Below the pieces are notes generated by a model, which worked only from the letters and a program-made list of their open reading frames with translations, did not search any database and was not told the origin of the DNA. Below, piece by piece: positions 55,776 to 64,000 of a stretch of 64,000 nt of DNA; position 1 is the stretch's first letter; each line of letters starts with the position of its first letter. Source of the stretch: Pseudomonadota bacterium (GTDB taxonomy: Bacteria; Pseudomonadota; Alphaproteobacteria; Rhizobiales; Xanthobacteraceae); contig JAEXYA010000059.1 in NCBI GenBank assembly GCA_023451825.1, forward strand, positions 1-64,000, written 5' to 3'. The position numbers and the translations under genes are program-made.

Positions 55776-57425
55776 ATGATACCGGATCAAGGCGCCTATA
55801 GCATTGGCCTCGACAAGAACGCCGCTAACTTCGTGGCGCTGTCGCCGATCAGCTTCCTCACCCGCAGCGCAGCGGTCTATCCGAACCATCTCAGCACGAT
55901 CTATGAAGACCGCCGCTTCACCTGGTCGGAGACCCTGGACCGCTGCCGGCGCTTTGCATCCTTCCTGACCGGTCGGGGCATCGGCCGTGGCGACACGGTC
56001 GCGACCATGCTGCCGAATGTGCCGGCGATGAACGAAGCCCATTTCGCGATCCCGATGGCGGGCGCTGTCATCCACGCCATCAATGTCCGGCTCGACGCCG
56101 CCGCCGTCGCGTTCCAGCTCGATCATGGCGCCGCGAAAATCCTGCTGGTCGATCCGGAATTCGCCGGCGTGATCACCGAGGCGCTGGGCTTGATGAATGG
56201 CCCTAAGCCGGTGGTCATCGATGTCGACGACATCGCCTTTTCAGAACCGAAGCGCATCGGGGAACTGGAATATGAAGCCGCGCTGGCCGAGGGCAGCCCG
56301 GATTTCACCTCCGCCTTCCCGCTCGACGAATGGGACGCCATCGCACTCGGCTACACGTCGGGCACCACGGGCAATCCCAAGGGCGTGGTCACCCATCACC
56401 GCGGCGCCTATCTCAATGCCATCGGCAATGTGATGGCCACCGATCTCGGCCGGCACCCCGCTTATCTCTGGACGCTGCCGATGTTCCACTGCAACGGCTG
56501 GTGCCTGCCCTGGGCCGTGGCCGCGACGGCCGGCATCAATGTCTGCCTGCGCAAGGTCGAGCCGACCAAGATCTTTGCGCTGATACGCGAGCATGGCGTC
56601 ACCCACATGTCGGGCGCGCCGATCGTCTACAACACGCTGATCAACGCGCCTGACGCCCCCGCCTACAACGGCGGCCCGGTGATCCGCGGCTCCATCGCGG
56701 GCGCGCCGCCGCCCATGGCGGTGCTGGCCGGCGCGGAGCGGATCGGCATCAAGCTGACCCATGTCTACGGCCTGACCGAAACCTATGGCCCGGCCTCGGT
56801 CTGCGAGGAACAGCCCGGCTGGGACGACCTTCCCGCCGACGAGCGCGCGCGGATGAAGCGCCGCCAGGGCGTCGCCTATCCCTCGCAGGAAGGGATCGCC
56901 GTGATGGACCCGGAAAGCATGCAGCCGGTGCCGGCCGACGGCGAGACCATTGGCGAGATCATGTTCCGCGGCAATATCGTGATGAAGGGCTATCTCAAGA
57001 ACGAGAAAGCCACGCAGGAATCCTTTGCCGGCGGCTGGTATCACACCGGCGATCTCGGCGTGATGGATGCTGCGGGCTATGTGACCATCAAGGACCGCTC
57101 CAAGGACATCATCATTTCCGGCGGCGAGAACGTCTCGTCGGTGGAGGTCGAGGATGTGCTCTACAAGCATCCGGCGGTGCTGTTCGCGTCCGTCGTGGCC
57201 AAGCCCGATCCGAAATGGGGCGAAGTGCCGTGCGCCTTCGTGGAGCTGAAGCCGAATGCGCAGGCGACGGAGGCCGAGATCATCGCCTTCTGCCGCGACC
57301 AGCTGCCGGGCTTCAAGACGCCGAAGGTCGTGACCTTCGGGGAGATCCCGAAGACGTCCACGGGCAAGATCCAGAAGTTCATGCTGCGCGACCGGGTGAA
57401 ATCGACGGACGCGATCAATAGCTGA
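55776..57425 (+). CDS. Acyl-CoA synthetase (AMP-forming)
   Basis: A 549-residue member of the adenylate-forming family, close in pattern to medium-chain or methylthiopropionate-type acyl-CoA ligases. Motifs: P-loop YTSGTTGNPKGV from residue 193, VYGLTETYGPA, GWYHTGDLGVMD, and the C-terminal Lys in KTSTGKIQKF, which catalyses adenylation. It activates a carboxylic acid to its CoA thioester. Position after TRAP system 2 suggests the imported acid could be its substrate, but a 120-bp AT-rich gap lies between, so this link is weak. Confidence 0.9.
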   Translation: MIPDQGAYSIGLDKNAANFVALSPISFLTRSAAVYPNHLSTIYEDRRFTWSETLDRCRRFASFLTGRGIGRGDTVATMLPNVPAMNEAHFAIPMAGAVIHAINVRLDAAAVAFQLDHGAAKILLVDPEFAGVITEALGLMNGPKPVVIDVDDIAFSEPKRIGELEYEAALAEGSPDFTSAFPLDEWDAIALGYTSGTTGNPKGVVTHHRGAYLNAIGNVMATDLGRHPAYLWTLPMFHCNGWCLPWAVAATAGINVCLRKVEPTKIFALIREHGVTHMSGAPIVYNTLINAPDAPAYNGGPVIRGSIAGAPPPMAVLAGAERIGIKLTHVYGLTETYGPASVCEEQPGWDDLPADERARMKRRQGVAYPSQEGIAVMDPESMQPVPADGETIGEIMFRGNIVMKGYLKNEKATQESFAGGWYHTGDLGVMDAAGYVTIKDRSKDIIISGGENVSSVEVEDVLYKHPAVLFASVVAKPDPKWGEVPCAFVELKPNAQATEAEIIAFCRDQLPGFKTPKVVTFGEIPKTSTGKIQKFMLRDRVKSTDAINS

Positions 57426-57431
57426 TTGGCC

Positions 57432-57520
57432 GCGTCTCGAAGGATGGCGGCAAGCGCGGGGAGCCCAGCCAGTTCATGGTTCGAGACGCGCGCAAGATGC
57501 GCGCTCCTCACCATGAGGGC
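57432..57520. repeat. Dispersed repeat, family D, copy 6 (left-truncated)
   Basis: CGCGTCTCGAAGGATGG, then GTTCATGGTTCGAGACGCGCGC...CTCCTCACCATGAGGG. The expected CCCTCATCCTGAGGAGCCGC start is missing, so the acyl-CoA synthetase gene end appears to abut a truncated copy. Confidence 0.85.
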
Positions 57521-57550
57521 TGAGTTTGGGGTGAGTGAACCTTGGTCGCC

Positions 57551-57692
57551 GCCCTCTCTACCCTCATCCTGAGGAGCCGCGTAGCGGCGTCTCGAAGGAT
57601 GGCAGCGGGCGCGGCGCCCGGCTAGCTCATGGTTCGAGACGGAGCTGTCGGCGGCGCAATTGCGCCGCCAGACCTCCTCACCATGAGGGACA
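57551..57692. repeat. Dispersed repeat, family D, copy 7
   Basis: CCCTCATCCTGAGGAGCCGCGTAGCGGCGTCTCGAAGGATGG, then CTCATGGTTCGAGACGG...CCTCCTCACCATGAGGGACAGAG. A complete unit only 30 bp after copy 6. Confidence 0.88.
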
Positions 57693-57706
57693 GAGTGTGG
57701 AGCCAC

Positions 57707-57740
57707 GAAGAAAAATGCGGCCCCCAAGCGACTGGGGGCC
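57707..57740 (-). terminator. Rho-independent terminator of the minus-strand dac–MBL operon
   Basis: GGCCCCCA (57719–57726) pairs perfectly with TGGGGGCC (57733–57740); on the minus strand GCATTTTTCTTC follows. It ends transcription coming from the hydrolase gene at 57930. Confidence 0.85.
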
Positions 57741-57929
57741 GGCAATGAAAATGCCAAAAGAATACGACCTAAAGGGATTAATTGAGTCGCAAAGCCAACA
57801 TTGCGAGACTGATGACAGCAGAACACGCGAAGCGTGTCATCCGGACGCGCAGGGAACTCACCGATTATTAAATCTGCGGTTGCGGGTTTTACGTGCCGGC
57901 CCGCATGCGTCCTCCGCCCTTCGGCGAAG
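57741..57929 (-). other. Long 3' untranslated stretch before the terminator
   Basis: About 190 bases lie between the MBL hydrolase stop and the terminator. They contain the perfect hairpins ACACGC-GAA-GCGTGT (57824–57838) and TCGCAA-N8-TTGCGA, and on the minus strand a 20-codon hydrophobic frame (ATG 57840 to TAA 57778, MTRFACSAVISLAMLALRLN) without a good ribosome site. No annotated gene is supported. Confidence 0.3.
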
Positions 57930-58727
57930 TTATTCGATCACCAGCCGCATGCCGTCGAAACCTGGCACCACGCCTGCCGGCACGGCCACCCGCACCGCCT
58001 CGTAATCGAGGTCCGCATGCATATTGGTGATCACGGCCTGCTTCGGCTTGAAGCGTTTGATCCATGACAGCGCGTCGCTGAGGCTGAAATGGCTCGAGTG
58101 CTGCGCGTAGCGCAGGCCGTCCACGATCCAGAGATCGAGGCCTTCCAGCGCTGGCCAGCTTTGCTCCGGGATGTCGTTGAGATCCGGCGAATAGGCCGTG
58201 TTATCGATGCGATAACCGAGCGCGGGGATGTTGCCGTGCTGGACCAGGAACGGGGTCAGCGTGAGGTCGCCGCCCTTCCCCGTGATGGTGCGGCTCTCGC
58301 CGGCCTCGATATCGAGGCGATCGAGGATCGGCGGATAGTCGCTGCCCGGTGGCGACTGGAAACAGTACCCGAAGCGCAGCATGATATCGGTCGCCGTCGA
58401 GGCGTTCATATAGACCGGGATGCGCTTGCGGCGCTTGAGCACGACGGAGCGCAGGTCGTCCATGCCATGGGTCTGGTCGGCATGTTCGTGGGTCAGGAAC
58501 ACCGCATCGATGTCATCGACCTCGGCGTCGATGAGTTGCTCGCGCAGGTCCGGCGAGGTGTCGATGATCACGCGCGTGACGCCGTCCTGGCCGATGCGCT
58601 CGGCCATCATGGAGCAGCGGCGGCGGCGGTTCTTCGGATTTTTGGGATCACAGGCGCCCCATCCGAGCGCCGGGCGCGGCACGCCTGCGGACGATCCGGA
58701 GCCGAGAATGGTGAGCGCCAGGGTCAT
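57930..58727 (-). CDS. PhnP-like metallo-beta-lactamase-fold hydrolase
   Basis: A 265-residue MBL-fold phosphodiesterase-like protein. The metal motif is LTHEHADQTHGMDDLR (H-x-H-x-D-H type, near residues 79–92), with further His at QHGNIPALGYRI and NMHADLDYE. The opening ILGSGSSAGVPRPALGWGACDPKNPKNRR is that of the family found next to tatD in many proteobacteria. The start overlaps the tatD stop by four bases. The substrate is unknown; cyclic phosphodiesters are typical for PhnP. Confidence 0.9.
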   Translation of the reverse strand: MTLALTILGSGSSAGVPRPALGWGACDPKNPKNRRRRCSMMAERIGQDGVTRVIIDTSPDLREQLIDAEVDDIDAVFLTHEHADQTHGMDDLRSVVLKRRKRIPVYMNASTATDIMLRFGYCFQSPPGSDYPPILDRLDIEAGESRTITGKGGDLTLTPFLVQHGNIPALGYRIDNTAYSPDLNDIPEQSWPALEGLDLWIVDGLRYAQHSSHFSLSDALSWIKRFKPKQAVITNMHADLDYEAVRVAVPAGVVPGFDGMRLVIE

Positions 58728-59512
58728 GCGGTGACACTCTCGGATGCCTTGCTGAACAGGCGGAAGAAATTGTCCGTGGTCTGCCGGGCCAGTTCGTCAT
58801 AGGTGACGCCGCGCGTCTCGGCGAGCACCTTGGCCGTCTCCACCACATAAGACGGCTCGTTGCGCTTGCCGCGCCATTTGCCGGGCGCCAGATACGGCGC
58901 GTCGGTCTCTACCATGATGCGGTCGGCCGGCAGTTCGGCGGCGAGGTCGCGGAGCTCCTGCGACTTCTTGAAGGTGATGATGCCGGTGAAGGAGATCGAC
59001 AGGCCCATGGCGATGGCCTTCATGGCCAGCTCGCGGCCGCCGGTGTAGCAATGCAGGACGGCCTTGAAGGCGCCCTTGGCCATCTCGTCTTCGAGGATGG
59101 CGCCGCAATGCTCGTCGGCTTCGCGGGTGTGGATCACCAGCGGCAGGCCGGTGGCGCGGGCCGCCGCGATATGGGCGCGAAAGCCGCGCTCCTGCGCAGC
59201 GCTGGAGCCGTGTTCGTAAAAGTTATCGAGGCCGGCTTCGCCGAGCGCGATGACTTTGGGATGCTTTGTGAGTTCGATCAGTTCGTCGGCGGAAATGCCG
59301 TCTTCCTCATCGGCATTGTGCGGATGCGTGCCGACTGAGCAGTAGACATTCGGAAACCGCTCGGCGATGGCCAGCAGCGCCGGCAGCCGGCGCACGCGGG
59401 TGGAGATCGTCACCAGCTTGCCGACGCCGGCCGCTTCCGCGCGGGCGACGATGCCGTCGAGATCGTCGGCAAAATCCGGGAAGTCGAGATGGCAGTGACT
59501 ATCGACCAGCAT
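58724..59512 (-). CDS. tatD: TatD-family metal-dependent DNase
   Basis: A 262-residue TIM-barrel hydrolase. Metal ligands: DSHCHLDF at the start, GEAGLDNFY (Glu near 95), VIHTREA, LHCYTGG and the final MVETDAPYL. Family members are 3'-5' exonucleases/DNases; despite the name there is no direct role in Tat transport. ATG 59512 (MLVDSHCHLDF) is the family start; the upstream frame runs into a repeat. Follows metG in the operon across repeat E. Confidence 0.94.
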   Translation of the reverse strand: MLVDSHCHLDFPDFADDLDGIVARAEAAGVGKLVTISTRVRRLPALLAIAERFPNVYCSVGTHPHNADEEDGISADELIELTKHPKVIALGEAGLDNFYEHGSSAAQERGFRAHIAAARATGLPLVIHTREADEHCGAILEDEMAKGAFKAVLHCYTGGRELAMKAIAMGLSISFTGIITFKKSQELRDLAAELPADRIMVETDAPYLAPGKWRGKRNEPSYVVETAKVLAETRGVTYDELARQTTDNFFRLFSKASESVTA

Positions 59513-59548
59513 TCCAAAACTCTGAGAGCGAATTGCGTTTCGTGGCAT

Positions 59549-59677
59549 CTTGTCCCGGACGCGATGTGGCATGCTGATGCCGCTTCGCAGAGCCGGGACC
59601 GTATCAAACACCGGCGTTTTGTACGGTCCCGGCTCTGCGGAGCAGCGCAAGAGCGCTGCGCCGCGTCCGGGACAAAG
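59549..59677. repeat. Large palindromic repeat, family E
   Basis: CTTGTCCCGGACGCG and CGCGTCCGGGACAAAG form the outer arms; CGCAGAGCCGGGACCGTA and TACGGTCCCGGCTCTGCG form the inner arms. Only one copy is in this window, but the structure is like the other dispersed palindromes. It lies between metG and tatD inside a presumed operon, ending 7 bp from the metG stop. Confidence 0.85.
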
Positions 59678-59683
59678 TTCTAA

Positions 59684-61246
59684 CTAGCTCGCCGCTGCCG
59701 GCTCGACATAGCGCGGGAACACGCCGGTCGGCGTCGGCAGCTGCGTGCCCGGCTTGATGCGCGTCGGAATCGCCGCGAAGTCGCGTTCTCCTTCGGGGAT
59801 GCCGAGCACGTCGAGCAGTTTTGCGCAGGAGGCTGGCATGACAGGCTGCGCGAGGATCGCGACCTGACGCACGACTTCCGCCGTGGTGTAGAGCACGGTG
59901 GCCTGCTTGGCCGGATCGGTCTTGGCCAGCGCCCATGGCGCCTCGCCCGCAAAGTAGCGGTTGGCTTCGGCGACCACGGCCCAGATGGCATCCAGCGCCT
60001 TGTTGATCTGTTGCTTCGACATGGCGGCGCGCGCCGCTTCGAGCATGCCGTCGGCCTGCGCCAGGATCGCCTTATCGTTGTCGCTGAATTCGCCCGGCGT
60101 CGGCAGCACGCCGCCATATTGCTTGCCGATCATCGACAGCGAGCGCTGGGCGAGATTACCGAGGTCGTTGGCAAGATCCGCATTGGTGCGGTTGACGATG
60201 GCCTCATGGCTGTAGCTGCCGTCCTGCCCGAACGAGACCTCGCGGAGGAAGAAGTAGCGCATCTGGTCGACGCCATATTGCGCGGCCATGCCGGAGGGAT
60301 CGACCACATTGCCGGCCGACTTCGACATCTTCTCACCGCTGTTGTTGAGAAGAAAACCGTGGCTGAAGATGCGTTGCGGCACCTCGATGCCGGCGGCCAT
60401 CAGGAAGGCCGGCCAGTACACGGCATGGAAGCGCACGATGTCCTTGCCGATGACATGCAGGTTCGCCGGCCACAGCCGCTTGAAGTCCTCGCCGTCGATA
60501 TCGGGATAGCCGGCGGCGGTGATGTAGTTGGTGAGCGCGTCGATCCAGACATACATCACATGGCCGGGCGCGTTCGGCACCTTGATGCCCCAGTCGAAGG
60601 TGGTGCGTGAGATCGAGAGATCCTTCAGGCCGCCTTTGACGAAGCTCGCCACCTCGTTGAGGCGCTCGCGCGGCAGCACGAAATCCGGCACGCGGGCGTA
60701 CAGGTCGAGCAGCTTGTCCTGATAGGCCGAGAGGCGGAAAAAGTAGGTCTCCTCCTCGGTCCACTCCACCGGAGAGCCCAGCGGCTCGCGGCGGATGCCG
60801 TCGGGGCCGACGGTGGTTTCGGCTTCATCGAAATAGGCTTCCTGGCGCACCGAGTACCAGCCGGCATATTTGTCGGTATAGATCGCGCCGGCTTCTTCCA
60901 GCTTCACCCACAGCGCCTGCACCGAACGCTCGTGGCGCGTCTCGGTGGTGCGGATGTAGTCGTCAAAGGAGATGTTGAGCGCACCCATCATCTCGCGGAA
61001 AACCGCGGAATTGCGGGTCGCCAGTTCGAGCGGCGTGACGCCTTCCTTCACCGCGGTCTGCTGCATCTTGAGACCATGCTCGTCGGTGCCGGTCAGGAAG
61101 CGGACATCATAGCCATCAAGGCGCTGGAAGCGCGCGATCGCATCGGTCGCCATGCAGGTATAGGCGTGACCGATATGCGGCACGCCGTTCGGATAGAAGA
61201 TCGGCGTGGTGAGGAAATAGCTCGGTCGGGTGGTCGCGTTCGCCAT
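59684..61246 (-). CDS. metG: Methionyl-tRNA synthetase
   Basis: A 520-residue class I synthetase. HIGH-type motif in GVPHIGHAY (residues ~21–29), KMSKS in [12 protein letters not shown] (~300). The zinc-knuckle cysteines of E. coli MetRS are replaced by [15 protein letters not shown], so this is the zinc-free short type, and there is no C-terminal dimerisation domain. It lies 47 bp after holB in the operon. Confidence 0.96.
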   Translation of the reverse strand: MANATTRPSYFLTTPIFYPNGVPHIGHAYTCMATDAIARFQRLDGYDVRFLTGTDEHGLKMQQTAVKEGVTPLELATRNSAVFREMMGALNISFDDYIRTTETRHERSVQALWVKLEEAGAIYTDKYAGWYSVRQEAYFDEAETTVGPDGIRREPLGSPVEWTEEETYFFRLSAYQDKLLDLYARVPDFVLPRERLNEVASFVKGGLKDLSISRTTFDWGIKVPNAPGHVMYVWIDALTNYITAAGYPDIDGEDFKRLWPANLHVIGKDIVRFHAVYWPAFLMAAGIEVPQRIFSHGFLLNNSGEKMSKSAGNVVDPSGMAAQYGVDQMRYFFLREVSFGQDGSYSHEAIVNRTNADLANDLGNLAQRSLSMIGKQYGGVLPTPGEFSDNDKAILAQADGMLEAARAAMSKQQINKALDAIWAVVAEANRYFAGEAPWALAKTDPAKQATVLYTTAEVVRQVAILAQPVMPASCAKLLDVLGIPEGERDFAAIPTRIKPGTQLPTPTGVFPRYVEPAAAS

Positions 61247-61293
61247 CGGCGCGAAAGCCTTTCAAATGATCGATCTTGCCGCGTTATATGGTG

Positions 61294-62334
61294 TCAGCGC
61301 GTCGCGTCTGCGAGCAGGCTAAACACCGAGAAAACCAGCGGTTTTCGCTCGAGATTGTAGGATTCGGTCTCGCGCGCGGCTTTGTTGATCTTTTCCCATA
61401 CCTCCGCAAGGCGTGCAAGGCGGGGCAGATTGGCGTTCAGATTGCCCTCGTCGCCGCGCATTTGCTCGCCGATCCAGCGATCGACGCTGTCGGTGAAGGC
61501 GCCGAGTGCGACCCGGTCGCTGATGCCAAGGGCGTCGCCAAGCGCATGCAGTTCGCGGGGATCCACATGGGGGAGCGTGTTGAGCAGCGAGGCGGTGCGC
61601 TGGTGCAGTTTCAACGCCCCGCCGCCGAGCAGGTTGATGGCGCGGGACACGCTGCCTTCGGAGGCGTCCGCGACCTCGCGCAAAGCGGGGTCGCCCGCCT
61701 CGCCTTCAGTGGCCAGCGCGATGGCGGACAGCACGTCATCCGTGGACAGCGCCCGCAGCGGCAGCTTGCGGCAGCGCGACTGGATGGTCGGCAGCACGCG
61801 CGCCTGGGCGTGGGTGATGAGCAGAAACAGCGAGCGCTGCGGCGGCTCCTCGAGCACCTTCAGCAGTGCATTGGCGGCATTGGTGTTGAGCTCGTCCACG
61901 GTATCGACGATGCAGACGCGCCAGCCATCGACGGCGGCGGTCGCGCCGTAGAAGCCGACGGTCTTGCGCACATCGTCCACGGTGATGACGGTGCGCATGA
62001 CGCCCTTGTCATTGGCCGTGCGATGGATCTCGAGCAGCCCGCCATGGGCCTCGGCCGCGACCTGACGGACGACGGGATGAGCCTCGTCCAGATCGAGCGT
62101 CTCGGCCGCCTGCACCTGCGATGATGCGGGATCGCGATGCGCCAGCACGAAGCGCGCCATGCGATAGGCCAGCGTCGCCTTGCCGATGCCCTGCGGGCCC
62201 GAGATCAGCCAGGCATGCGGAATGCGACCGCCGCGATAGGCGCCAAGCAGCGTCTGCTCGGCCTCGTGATGGCCGAACAAAGCGGTGGTCTCGCGCGGAT
62301 GCGGGACGGCGATCTCGGGATCGTTCTTGCTCAT
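61294..62334 (-). CDS. holB: DNA polymerase III delta' subunit
   Basis: A 346-residue clamp-loader subunit. The AAA+ domain has SGPQGIGKATLAYRMAR (Walker A region), LNTNAANALLKVLEEPP, and the SRC motif in TIQSRCRKL. Its start overlaps the tmk stop by four bases; the dac–tmk–holB–metG–tatD order is conserved in the group. Confidence 0.94.
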   Translation of the reverse strand: MSKNDPEIAVPHPRETTALFGHHEAEQTLLGAYRGGRIPHAWLISGPQGIGKATLAYRMARFVLAHRDPASSQVQAAETLDLDEAHPVVRQVAAEAHGGLLEIHRTANDKGVMRTVITVDDVRKTVGFYGATAAVDGWRVCIVDTVDELNTNAANALLKVLEEPPQRSLFLLITHAQARVLPTIQSRCRKLPLRALSTDDVLSAIALATEGEAGDPALREVADASEGSVSRAINLLGGGALKLHQRTASLLNTLPHVDPRELHALGDALGISDRVALGAFTDSVDRWIGEQMRGDEGNLNANLPRLARLAEVWEKINKAARETESYNLERKPLVFSVFSLLADATR

Positions 62335-63005
62335 GCGTCCGCCGTCTCATGCAGCAGGCGCTTGCGCATCACGCCCCAGATATTGTTGGCGACAGCCTTT
62401 GGCGGCAACGTGGCATCCAGCAACACGCAGCGCACAGGCTCTTCCATGGCGATCTGGCGGAACGCCTCGCGGAGACCCTGATGGAAGGCGATGCCTTCGG
62501 CCTCGAAGCGATCGGGCACGCCGGTGCCGCGGCGGGTGGCGGCGCGGGCCATGCCGACTTCGACCGGGAGATCGAGGATCACCGTGAGATCGGGCTTCAG
62601 CCCGCCGATGGTGACGCGCTCCAGCGCTTTCAGAAGCTCCGGCGCGACATTGCCCTGGCGGCCTTGATAGGCACGGGTGGAATCCGAGAAACGGTCGCAC
62701 AGCACCCAGATGCCCTGGTCGAGCGCCGGCTTGATGACTGCATGGACGTGATCATCGCGCGCGGCCGCGAACAGCAGCGTCTCCGCTTCGGCGCCGAGCA
62801 GCTTGCCCATACCGGACAAGACGACGTGGCGGATGATCTCGGCGCCGGGCGAACCGCCGGGCTCGCGCGTGACGATGGCGGGAATGCCGGCGTCGTTGAG
62901 GCGATCGGCCAGCAATTTAATCTGCGTGGATTTCCCCGCGCCCTCGCCGCCTTCGAATGTGATGAAGCAGCCGCGCTCGGGGCCTGTGGTGTTCGCGTCA
63001 GTCAT
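62331..63005 (-). CDS. tmk: Thymidylate kinase
   Basis: A 224-residue dTMP kinase. P-loop FEGGEGAGKST, the DRx-type motif in CDRFSDSTRAYQG, and TREPGGSPGAE are typical. Two starts fit: ATG 63005, or GTG 63011, which overlaps the dac stop (GTGA); neither has a clear ribosome site, so translational coupling to dac is likely. Overlaps holB at the other end. Confidence 0.94.
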   Translation of the reverse strand: MTDANTTGPERGCFITFEGGEGAGKSTQIKLLADRLNDAGIPAIVTREPGGSPGAEIIRHVVLSGMGKLLGAEAETLLFAAARDDHVHAVIKPALDQGIWVLCDRFSDSTRAYQGRQGNVAPELLKALERVTIGGLKPDLTVILDLPVEVGMARAATRRGTGVPDRFEAEGIAFHQGLREAFRQIAMEEPVRCVLLDATLPPKAVANNIWGVMRKRLLHETADA

Positions 63006-63007
63006 GA

Positions 63008-64000
63008 TCACAGCTTCGCAGCGCCGGCGCGGAACAGGCCGATTGCCAATTCGCTGGCGCCATCGACGGCGCGTTGCATGGTGGTGCCGGTGCCGATGGC
63101 ATCAGCGGCATAGAGCGGCGCTTCCACGGCAATCTGCTGGCCGCGCCAAACCTTCACCACACCAACCGGCTGCCCGGCCTTCACGGGCGCATGGACCGGT
63201 CCGCTATAGAGGATGCGCGCGATCAGCTTGTCATTGCCATTCTTCTGCACCATCACCTTGACCGGCTCCTTGCTGACAAGCGCCACCGAGCCCTTGTCGC
63301 CGCCGAAGACTTTGGCGTAACCGACGGGCTGGTCGCCGGCGAAGACCGGGCGGACTTCAAAGTTCTTGAACCCCCATTCGAGCAGCTTCTTGGCGGCAGA
63401 GGCGCGATCGTCGGAATCCTCGAGGCCATTCACGACAACGATCAGGCGGGTGTCGTTCTGCACGGCCGATCCGACCATGCCGTAGCCGCCCTCTTTCGTG
63501 AAACCGGTCTTGAAACCGTCGGCGCCCTCCAGCGTCGCGAGCAGCGGATTGCGGTTCTGCTGGCGGATCTTGTTCCAGGTGAATTCGCGCTCGCCGAAGA
63601 TTTTGTAGAAGTCCGGATAGGTGCGGATGATGTGGCGCGCGAGCGTGCTGAGTTCGCGCACGGTCATCTTGTTGCCGGGGTCCGGCAGGCCGCTGGAATT
63701 GGCGAAGGTGGACTTCGGCATGCCGAGTGTTCGCGCGCGCTTGGTCATGCGCTCGGCGAAAGCGGCCTCATTGCCTTCCATGGCTTCGGCCATGATCATG
63801 CAGCTGTCATTGCCGCTCTGGATGATGGCGCCGCGCAGCAGATCGGACACGGCAATGCGGCTGTTGAGCGCCGCGAACATGGTGGAAGCACCAGCCGGCG
63901 CACCGCCTTTGCGCCAGGAGTTCTCACTCGTCCGGTATTCGTCGGTGAGCTTGATGTCGCCGCGGGTCAGCGCGTCGAACACGACTTCTACGGTCATCAG
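63008..64000 (-). CDS. D-alanyl-D-alanine carboxypeptidase, DacC/PBP5 type (partial, N-terminus missing)
   Basis: 330 residues of a low-molecular-weight penicillin-binding protein that trims peptidoglycan pentapeptides. The frame is open to the window edge. The sequence begins LMTVEVVFDAL, which in the family directly follows the catalytic S-x-x-K, so that motif lies just outside. SGN (second motif, in QSGNDSCM) and KTG (in DGFKTGFTKEGG) are present, and the C-terminal beta domain (~residues 225–330) carries the usual GTTMQRAVDGASELAIGLF end without an obvious amphipathic anchor. First gene seen of the dac–tmk–holB–metG operon. Confidence 0.94.
   Translation of the reverse strand: MMTVEVVFDALTRGDIKLTDEYRTSENSWRKGGAPAGASTMFAALNSRIAVSDLLRGAIIQSGNDSCMIMAEAMEGNEAAFAERMTKRARTLGMPKSTFANSSGLPDPGNKMTVRELSTLARHIIRTYPDFYKIFGEREFTWNKIRQQNRNPLLATLEGADGFKTGFTKEGGYGMVGSAVQNDTRLIVVVNGLEDSDDRASAAKKLLEWGFKNFEVRPVFAGDQPVGYAKVFGGDKGSVALVSKEPVKVMVQKNGNDKLIARILYSGPVHAPVKAGQPVGVVKVWRGQQIAVEAPLYAADAIGTGTTMQRAVDGASELAIGLFRAGAAKL

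Noticed and set aside
44379..57425. Integrated mobile element or prophage
   Set aside because: No integrase, transposase, direct repeats or tRNA boundary found; only a base-composition hint at one edge.
57535..58005. 156-codon plus-strand frame
   Set aside because: It is made of family D repeat sequence and then runs antisense into the MBL hydrolase; not a gene.
1..64000. CRISPR array, rRNA genes or insertion sequence
   Set aside because: No regularly spaced short direct repeats, no rRNA sequence and no transposase frame seen; all repeats found are palindromic intergenic elements.

Overview
The window reads as chromosomal DNA of an alphaproteobacterium of the Bradyrhizobium/Rhodopseudomonas/Afipia/Tardiphaga group (Nitrobacteraceae). 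Reasons: high GC with strong third-position bias; the orders protein-L-isoaspartate methyltransferase–tolC–popZ–valS and dusB–ntrB–ntrC–ntrY–ntrX–dat–hfq–hflX; a fused ispDF; a napEDABC operon with a FixK2-type box; many Bug-type and TRAP solute-binding proteins; and five families of dispersed palindromic repeats. I cannot name the genus from sequence alone.

Layout. 1–13.6 kb is mostly core: end of an RND pump, a DTW-domain tRNA modification enzyme, tRNA-Cys, two tiny conserved-looking ORFs, tRNA-Asn, a shortened isoaspartate-methyltransferase homologue, tolC, popZ, valS, a 3-methyladenine glycosylase, lipA, a RatA/COQ10 protein, and the ispDF–pncC pair. 13.8–26 kb carries the nitrogen regulators dusB–ntrBC–ntrYX, a D-amino-acid transaminase, hfq, hflX, mazG and queC.

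26–44 kb is accessory metabolism. A DHDPS-family aldolase and an SDR diverge from a GntR regulator, an FAD-linked 2-hydroxyacid dehydrogenase and two tandem near-duplicate Bug binding proteins. Then come napEDABC (periplasmic nitrate reductase), a family VIII-type esterase, a LysR regulator divergent from a Bug protein plus catB (muconate cycloisomerase), and a second LysR regulator divergent from a quinone-oxidoreductase-like enzyme.

44–57.4 kb is the most interesting block. A TRAP transporter (dctPQM) and an ApnO-like oxidoisomerase diverge from a RuBisCO-like protein that is translationally coupled to a DUF1537 kinase (OiaK-like). This matches the known logic of D-apionate catabolism: import, oxidoisomerisation to 3-oxo-isoapionate, phosphorylation, then carbon–carbon cleavage by a RuBisCO-like protein. 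Next to it lie a GntR regulator, an SDR, a second TRAP system with a fused DctQM membrane protein, and an acyl-CoA synthetase.

57.9–64 kb returns to core: a minus-strand operon, dac–tmk–holB–metG–tatD–MBL hydrolase, closed by a rho-independent terminator. Repeats of the GTAG-headed REP type sit directly at gene ends and in several cases supply the stop codons.
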